Shown here piece by piece: positions 60,299 through 64,000 of a stretch of DNA of 64,000 nt. The stretch's first letter is position 1. Each line of letters opens with the position of its first letter. Location: assembly GCF_019443745.1 (NCBI RefSeq), contig NZ_CP050948.1, forward strand, positions 1,612,001 through 1,676,000. The letters are read 5' to 3'. The notes under the pieces are model-generated. The model saw nothing but the letters and a program-made list of their open reading frames with translations. It searched no databases and was not told the DNA's origin. Origin of the DNA: Iamia sp. SCSIO 61187 (lineage in GTDB: Bacteria > Actinomycetota > Acidimicrobiia > Acidimicrobiales > Iamiaceae). The position numbers and the translations under genes were made by a program.

Positions 60299-61060
60299 TC
60301 AGGAGAACGAGGGCGGGCGCTTGTCGAGGAAGGCGGAGATGCCCTCGCGGGCGTCGTCGGTCTGGGTGGCGGCCGCCATGACCTCGATGGCGAGGGTGTA
60401 GGCGTCGGCCTGGGGCCGGCCGACCTGGGCGTAGAACGCCTGCTTGCCCAGGCCCTTCGCCTCCCGCCCGCCCCGGGTCGCCCGGGCCAGGAGGTCGGCG
60501 ACGGCGGCGTCGAGCTCGTCGTCGGGCACGCACCGGTTGACCAGCCCCCACTCGGCCGCGGTGGCGGCGGTGATCACGTCGCCGGTGAGGGCCATCTCGA
60601 GGGCCCGCTTCGGGCCCACGGCCCGGGCCACCGCCACCGCCGGGGTGTGGCAGAAGAGCCCGCCCCGCCCGCCGGGCAGGGCGAAGCCGGCCGACTCGGC
60701 CGCCACCGCCAGGTCGCACGTGGCCACCAGCTGGCAGCCGGCCGCGGTGGCCAGGGCGTGGACCCGGGCCACGACCGGCTGGGGGATGCCCTGCACCGTC
60801 TCCATCAGGTCGGTGCAGGTGCGGAACAGGTGGCGGGCGGTGGCCAGGTCGGCCCCCGCCATGTCGGCGAAGTCGTGGCCGGCCGAGAACACCGGGCCGT
60901 CGGCAGCCAGCACCACGCCCCGGGCGTCGGAGCGCCCGATGGCGGCGAAGGCCTCGGTCAGGGCCTCCAGCACCGCGAGGGCCAGGACGTTGCGGCGCTC
61001 GGGGCGGGCGAGGGTCACCGTCACCACGTCGCCGTCCCGGTGCTGGGTGAGGGCGTCCAC
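60299..61060 (-). CDS. Enoyl-CoA hydratase/isomerase family protein
   Basis: A 253-residue crotonase-fold protein. VTVTLARPERRNVLALAVLEAL starts the fold, VVLAADGPVFSAGHDFADM carries the oxyanion-hole region, and GCQLVATCDLAVAAESAGFALPGGRGGLFC follows. One catalytic Glu position (usually in the LPE or PEVGL segment) reads PGGRGGLF, so it may be an isomerase- or ECHDC3-like member rather than a classical hydratase. GTG 61060 is favoured over GTG 61087; GACGGT lies 6 bases before it. The CoA substrate is unknown. Confidence 0.87.
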   Translation of the reverse strand: MDALTQHRDGDVVTVTLARPERRNVLALAVLEALTEAFAAIGRSDARGVVLAADGPVFSAGHDFADMAGADLATARHLFRTCTDLMETVQGIPQPVVARVHALATAAGCQLVATCDLAVAAESAGFALPGGRGGLFCHTPAVAVARAVGPKRALEMALTGDVITAATAAEWGLVNRCVPDDELDAAVADLLARATRGGREAKGLGKQAFYAQVGRPQADAYTLAIEVMAAATQTDDAREGISAFLDKRPPSFS

Positions 61061-61103
61061 GGTCCCACCGTCGCAGCGGGGATGCACCTGGTCAAGGTGC
61101 CCC

Positions 61104-61109
61104 TAAGGT
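61104..61109 (+). promoter_or_regulatory. Leaderless -10 (TAAGGT) for lpdA
   Basis: TAAGGT ends 7 bases before ATG 61117. Confidence 0.55.
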
Positions 61110-61116
61110 CAGGGGC

Positions 61117-62481
61117 ATGGCCCACCGCTTCGTCGTCATCGGGGGAGGACCGGCCGGCAACCAGGCCGCCACCGTCGCCGCCCGCCTCGGGGCCGAGGTC
61201 ACGATGATCGAGCGCGACGTCATCGGCGGGGCCGCCCACCTCCGCGACTGCATCCCGTCCAAGGCGATGATCGCCACCGGCGGGACCATGGACGACCTCC
61301 GCCGGTCCGCCGGCATGGGCCTGGCCCCGGTCGAGCCCACCCTCAACCTGGACGCCCTGCGGAACCGGATCGCCGCCATCGAGGACCGCCTCGAGGGGTC
61401 GGTCTCCGGGCTGCTCAAGGACCAGGGCGTGCGCACCATCGCCGGCACCGGCCGCCTCGTCGGCTCGCACCAGGTCGAGGTCACCCCCAACGACGGCGGT
61501 GCCACCGAGGTGCTGGAGGCCGACACGATCGTCCTCTCCACCGGCAGCCGGCCCCGGATCCCGGCCTTCGCCCCCATCGAGTCCGACCGGGTGCTCACGA
61601 CCCGTGAGGCGTACCCGCCGCCGGTCCTGCCGGACCACCTGGTCGTCATCGGCTCCGGCGTCACCGGCGTCGAGTTCGTCCACATGTTCTCGGCCTTCGG
61701 CTGCGGCGTCACCCTGATCGTGAGCCGCCAGCAGGTCCTGCCCCAGAAGGACCCCGAGGTCGCCGCCGTGCTCGAGGAGGACTTCCTCCGGCGCGGCGTC
61801 AAGCTGTTCAAGGGCGCCCGGGCCGAGGCGATCGACGTCAGCGACGACGGGGTCGCGGTGCGCTGCGACGACGGCCGGGTCGCCACCGGCAGCCACGCCC
61901 TGCTCTGCATCGGGTCGATCCCCAACTCCGAGGAGCTGGGTCTCGACGCCGTCGGCGTCGAGACCGACGGCGGCTACGTCGTCGTCGACCACAACTGCAA
62001 GTCCTCGGTGCCGCACATCTACGCCGCCGGCGACCTGTCCGGGAAGCTGCCGCTGTCGTCGGTGGCGAGCATGCAGGGCCGCAAGATCGCCGAGCACGCC
62101 CTGGGCCTCCACCGGGGCCCCCACCGCCACCTCGACTACGAGAAGGCGGCCTCGGCCATCTTCACCGACCCGGAGATCGCCGACGTGGGCCTGGCCGAGG
62201 CCGACGCGTTCGCCAGCGGCCGCAAGGTCCGGGTGACCAAGGTGCCGTTCTCGGCGTCGGCCAAGGCCCTGATCAACGACGACGCCCGCGGCTTCGTGAA
62301 GATCGTCTCCGACCCCGCCACCGGCGTGGTCCTCGGCGGCTCGATCGTCGGCCAGCACGCGGCCGAGCTGATCTCGGTGCTCGCCCTGGCGGTCACCGCC
62401 GGGCTGCGGGTGACCGACATCGTCGAGAGCCTGCTCGTCCACCCCGCCCTCTCCGAGTCGCTCGCCGACGCCGCGGACTGA
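61117..62481 (+). CDS. lpdA: LpdA-type FAD-dependent NAD(P)H-quinone dehydrogenase
   Basis: A 454-residue flavoprotein of the dihydrolipoamide dehydrogenase fold. The FAD motif is VVIGGGPAGNQAA (6-18) and the NAD motif VVIGSGVTGVEF is in the middle. The redox disulfide, normally GGTCxNxGC, is GGAAHLRDC (37-45): the first Cys is Ala40 and only Cys45 remains, so dithiol chemistry is impossible. H442 and E447 (HPALSE) at the dimer interface are kept. This matches M. tuberculosis LpdA (Rv3303c), reported to act on quinones rather than lipoamide. It is followed 8 bases later by an RDD gene. Confidence 0.9.
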   Translation: MAHRFVVIGGGPAGNQAATVAARLGAEVTMIERDVIGGAAHLRDCIPSKAMIATGGTMDDLRRSAGMGLAPVEPTLNLDALRNRIAAIEDRLEGSVSGLLKDQGVRTIAGTGRLVGSHQVEVTPNDGGATEVLEADTIVLSTGSRPRIPAFAPIESDRVLTTREAYPPPVLPDHLVVIGSGVTGVEFVHMFSAFGCGVTLIVSRQQVLPQKDPEVAAVLEEDFLRRGVKLFKGARAEAIDVSDDGVAVRCDDGRVATGSHALLCIGSIPNSEELGLDAVGVETDGGYVVVDHNCKSSVPHIYAAGDLSGKLPLSSVASMQGRKIAEHALGLHRGPHRHLDYEKAASAIFTDPEIADVGLAEADAFASGRKVRVTKVPFSASAKALINDDARGFVKIVSDPATGVVLGGSIVGQHAAELISVLALAVTAGLRVTDIVESLLVHPALSESLADAAD

Positions 62482-62489
62482 GGGGCGTC

Positions 62490-63029
62490 GTGGAGATCGA
62501 GGAGTGGCACCCGCCCAGCCACCAGCAGATGCCCGAGGGGCCGCAGTCGTTCCCCCGCACCGGCGTCAACTCCCTGGCCACGCTGGGGGCCCGGGGCCTG
62601 GCCCGCACCATCGACACCCTGGTGATCGGCATCCCCTACTTCGGCATCGTGTTCCTGGTGATGCTGATCGCCAACGGCGGCGACTCGAGCGAGGCCGAGG
62701 CGGTCGAGGTCTCGACCCGGGGCTGGGTGGCCGTGTGGGGCCCGCTCGCCCTGACCCTCCTCGTCTACGAGACGGTGACGGTGGCGCTGTGGGGCCAGAC
62801 CCTCGGCAAGCTGATCGTGGGCATCCGCGTCGCCCGCCAGGCCAACGGGCGCTGCCCCCTCTGGTGGGAGGCCGCCCTGCGCATCGGCCTGGTCGCCGTG
62901 ATCCTCGTCATCCCCCACCAGCTGGCCCTGGCGGTGGCCATGGGCCTGTTCACCACGGCCGGCTTCGACCCCATGCGCCGCAACCTCACCGACCGGGCCG
63001 CCGGCACCGTCGTGGTCCGCGCCCGGTAG
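62490..63029 (+). CDS. RDD family membrane protein (second)
   Basis: A 179-residue RDD protein. GLARTIDTLVIGIPYFGIVFLVML gives the R-x-x-D core, then helices, and ALWGQTLGKLIVGIRV and RRNLTDRAAGTVVV close the domain. The charged N-terminus (WHPPSHQQMPEGPQSF) is cytoplasmic. GTG 62490 lies 8 bases after the lpdA stop, with GAGGGG as a ribosome site, so the two form an operon. It is a distant relative of the RDD protein at 47726. Transport substrate unknown. Confidence 0.85.
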   Translation: MEIEEWHPPSHQQMPEGPQSFPRTGVNSLATLGARGLARTIDTLVIGIPYFGIVFLVMLIANGGDSSEAEAVEVSTRGWVAVWGPLALTLLVYETVTVALWGQTLGKLIVGIRVARQANGRCPLWWEAALRIGLVAVILVIPHQLALAVAMGLFTTAGFDPMRRNLTDRAAGTVVVRAR

Positions 63030-63052
63030 GTCCGGGTCGGCCGGACCAGGGG

Positions 63053-63058
63053 TAGTTT
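63053..63058 (+). promoter_or_regulatory. -10 element (TAGTTT) for prfB
   Basis: TAGTTT ends 10 bases before ATG 63069; GGAGG lies 4 bases before the ATG, so a short leader with a ribosome site is likely. Confidence 0.45.
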
Positions 63059-63068
63059 CGGAGGCGCC

Positions 63069-64000
63069 ATGCGCGACTTCTCCGACGACCTCTCCCGCCT
63101 CCGCACGTCGCTCGCCGAGGCGCGCCAGTACCTGCGCATCGACGACCTGCGGGACCAGCGCCCCGAGCTGGAGACCGAGGCCACCCGCCCCGACCTGTGG
63201 GACGACCCCGACCGGGCCCGGGCCGTCACCGGCGAGCTGGCCGCCCTGGTCGACGACGTCGACGCCTACGAGGGCCTCGAGGCCGACGTCGAGGACGCCG
63301 AGACCCTGGCCGAGATGGCCCGCGAGGAGGGCGACGAGAGCCTCGAGCCCGAGATCGAGGCAGCCATCGCCGAGCTGCGCGAGCGGTTCTCCCGCCTCGA
63401 GCTGCGCAGCCTGTTCACCGGCGAGCACGACGAGGCCGACGCCATCATCGAGGTCCAGTCGGGCGAGGGCGGCGCCGACGCCCAGGACTGGGCCAACATG
63501 CTGCTGCGCATGTACCTGCGGTGGGCCGAGCGCGGGGGCTTCGCCACCGAGATCGAGGAGGTCTCCGAGGGCTCCGAGGCCGGCATCTCCTCGGCCACGG
63601 TGATGATCAAGGGCCGGCACGCCTACGGCCTGCTCCGCTCCGAGCACGGCGTCCACCGGCTGGTGCGGATGAGCCCGTTCAACGCCCAGGGCAAGCGCCA
63701 GACCGCCTTCGCCGCCCTGAAGGTCACCCCGTTCCTCGAGGACGTGCCCGACGTGGTCATCGACGACAAGGAGCTGCGGATCGACGTGTACCGCTCGTCG
63801 GGGGCCGGCGGCCAGCACGTCAACGTCACCGACTCGGCCGTGCGGATCACCCACCTGCCGACCGGCATCGTCGTGTCCTGCCAGAACGAGCGCAGCCAGC
63901 ACCAGAACAAGGACCGGGCCATGCAGATCCTCAAGGCCAAGCTGGCCGAGGTGGCCCGCCTCGAGCGGGAGGCCGAGCTGGACGAGATCCGGGGCGAGCA
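63069..64000 (+). CDS. prfB: Peptide chain release factor 2, 3' truncated by window edge
   Basis: 310 residues of RF2 are visible, running off the window. The stop-codon-reading motif is S202-P-F204 and the catalytic GGQ is G247-G248-Q249 in [16 protein letters not shown]. These define RF2, which releases chains at UGA and UAA. Residues 1-90 form the helical domain 1 ([14 protein letters not shown]...RPDLWDD). No in-frame TGA or CTT-TGA site occurs in the first 40 codons, so the autoregulatory +1 frameshift known in E. coli is absent. The downstream partner (often ftsE/ftsX or smpB) is outside the window. Confidence 0.96.
   Translation, partial: MRDFSDDLSRLRTSLAEARQYLRIDDLRDQRPELETEATRPDLWDDPDRARAVTGELAALVDDVDAYEGLEADVEDAETLAEMAREEGDESLEPEIEAAIAELRERFSRLELRSLFTGEHDEADAIIEVQSGEGGADAQDWANMLLRMYLRWAERGGFATEIEEVSEGSEAGISSATVMIKGRHAYGLLRSEHGVHRLVRMSPFNAQGKRQTAFAALKVTPFLEDVPDVVIDDKELRIDVYRSSGAGGQHVNVTDSAVRITHLPTGIVVSCQNERSQHQNKDRAMQILKAKLAEVARLEREAELDEIRGE

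Noticed and set aside
63069-63190. Programmed frameshift site in prfB
   Set aside because: The first 40 codons read through without a TGA or a CTT-TGA-C motif, so the autoregulatory shift is absent.

Overview
The window looks like the chromosome of a very high-GC actinobacterium, most likely of the class Acidimicrobiia (inference). The reasons are extreme GC at third codon positions, many GTG starts, tightly overlapping genes, a gene block with the same order and orientation as Mycobacterium tuberculosis Rv3689-Rv3695, and an LpdA-type flavoprotein. No rRNA, tRNA, prophage, CRISPR array or transposase gene was recognised. A recurrent leaderless promoter, TANNNT about 6-8 bases before the start codon, precedes some 19 genes and helps fix several starts.

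Region 1 (1-24.3 kb) is dominated by extracellular polysaccharide genes. On the + strand are a truncated epimerase, a heparinase II/III-type lyase, a nucleotide-sugar dehydrogenase that would make a uronic acid, and a CapD/FlaA1-type epimerase-dehydratase. On the - strand are a polyprenyl-phosphate sugar transferase and, from 24.3 kb down to 12.8 kb, a beta-propeller lipoprotein, PssD/PssE glycosyltransferase halves, two sulfotransferases, a family 2 glycosyltransferase, an O-antigen ligase/polymerase, a phosphotransferase, a flippase and a Wzc-like ATPase. Together they suggest an acidic, possibly sulfated, exported polysaccharide. Within this region sit a VanZ-like protein, a PNPOx-like protein, an M24 peptidase, a large pRiA4b-ORF3 protein and a Uma2-type nuclease-fold gene.

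Region 2 (24.4-40.3 kb) holds a membrane protein, a methyltransferase, a secreted SGNH hydrolase with DUF4214 domains, an EEP-family hydrolase, cobalamin-dependent methionine synthase (metH), isoprenoid chain genes (uppS, polyprenyl synthetase), a cobalamin adenosyltransferase, leucyl aminopeptidase, a sirtuin and a rhodanese-MoeB fusion. Region 3 (40.3-48.5 kb) is a flippase-like protein followed by the MoxR block: membrane protein, DUF4129, DUF4350, MoxR, DUF58, SpoIIM and RDD. Region 4 (48.5-64 kb) holds a methyltransferase and glycosyltransferase pair, and methylmalonyl-CoA mutase with its MeaB chaperone and a DUF2142-type membrane protein between them. It continues with a tandem GNAT protein, two paralogous small membrane proteins, kynureninase, a His-rich membrane protein, a molybdopterin oxidoreductase, an enoyl-CoA hydratase, lpdA, an RDD protein and the start of prfB. 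MetH, the adenosyltransferase and the mutase/MeaB pair make B12 use a metabolic theme.

The most unusual content is non-coding. At least three families of short intergenic inverted repeats share a 13-base self-complementary core (GGKGYCWGRCMCC) or a fixed stem/19-base-loop layout. One cluster of them encodes the C-terminal tail of the O-antigen ligase.
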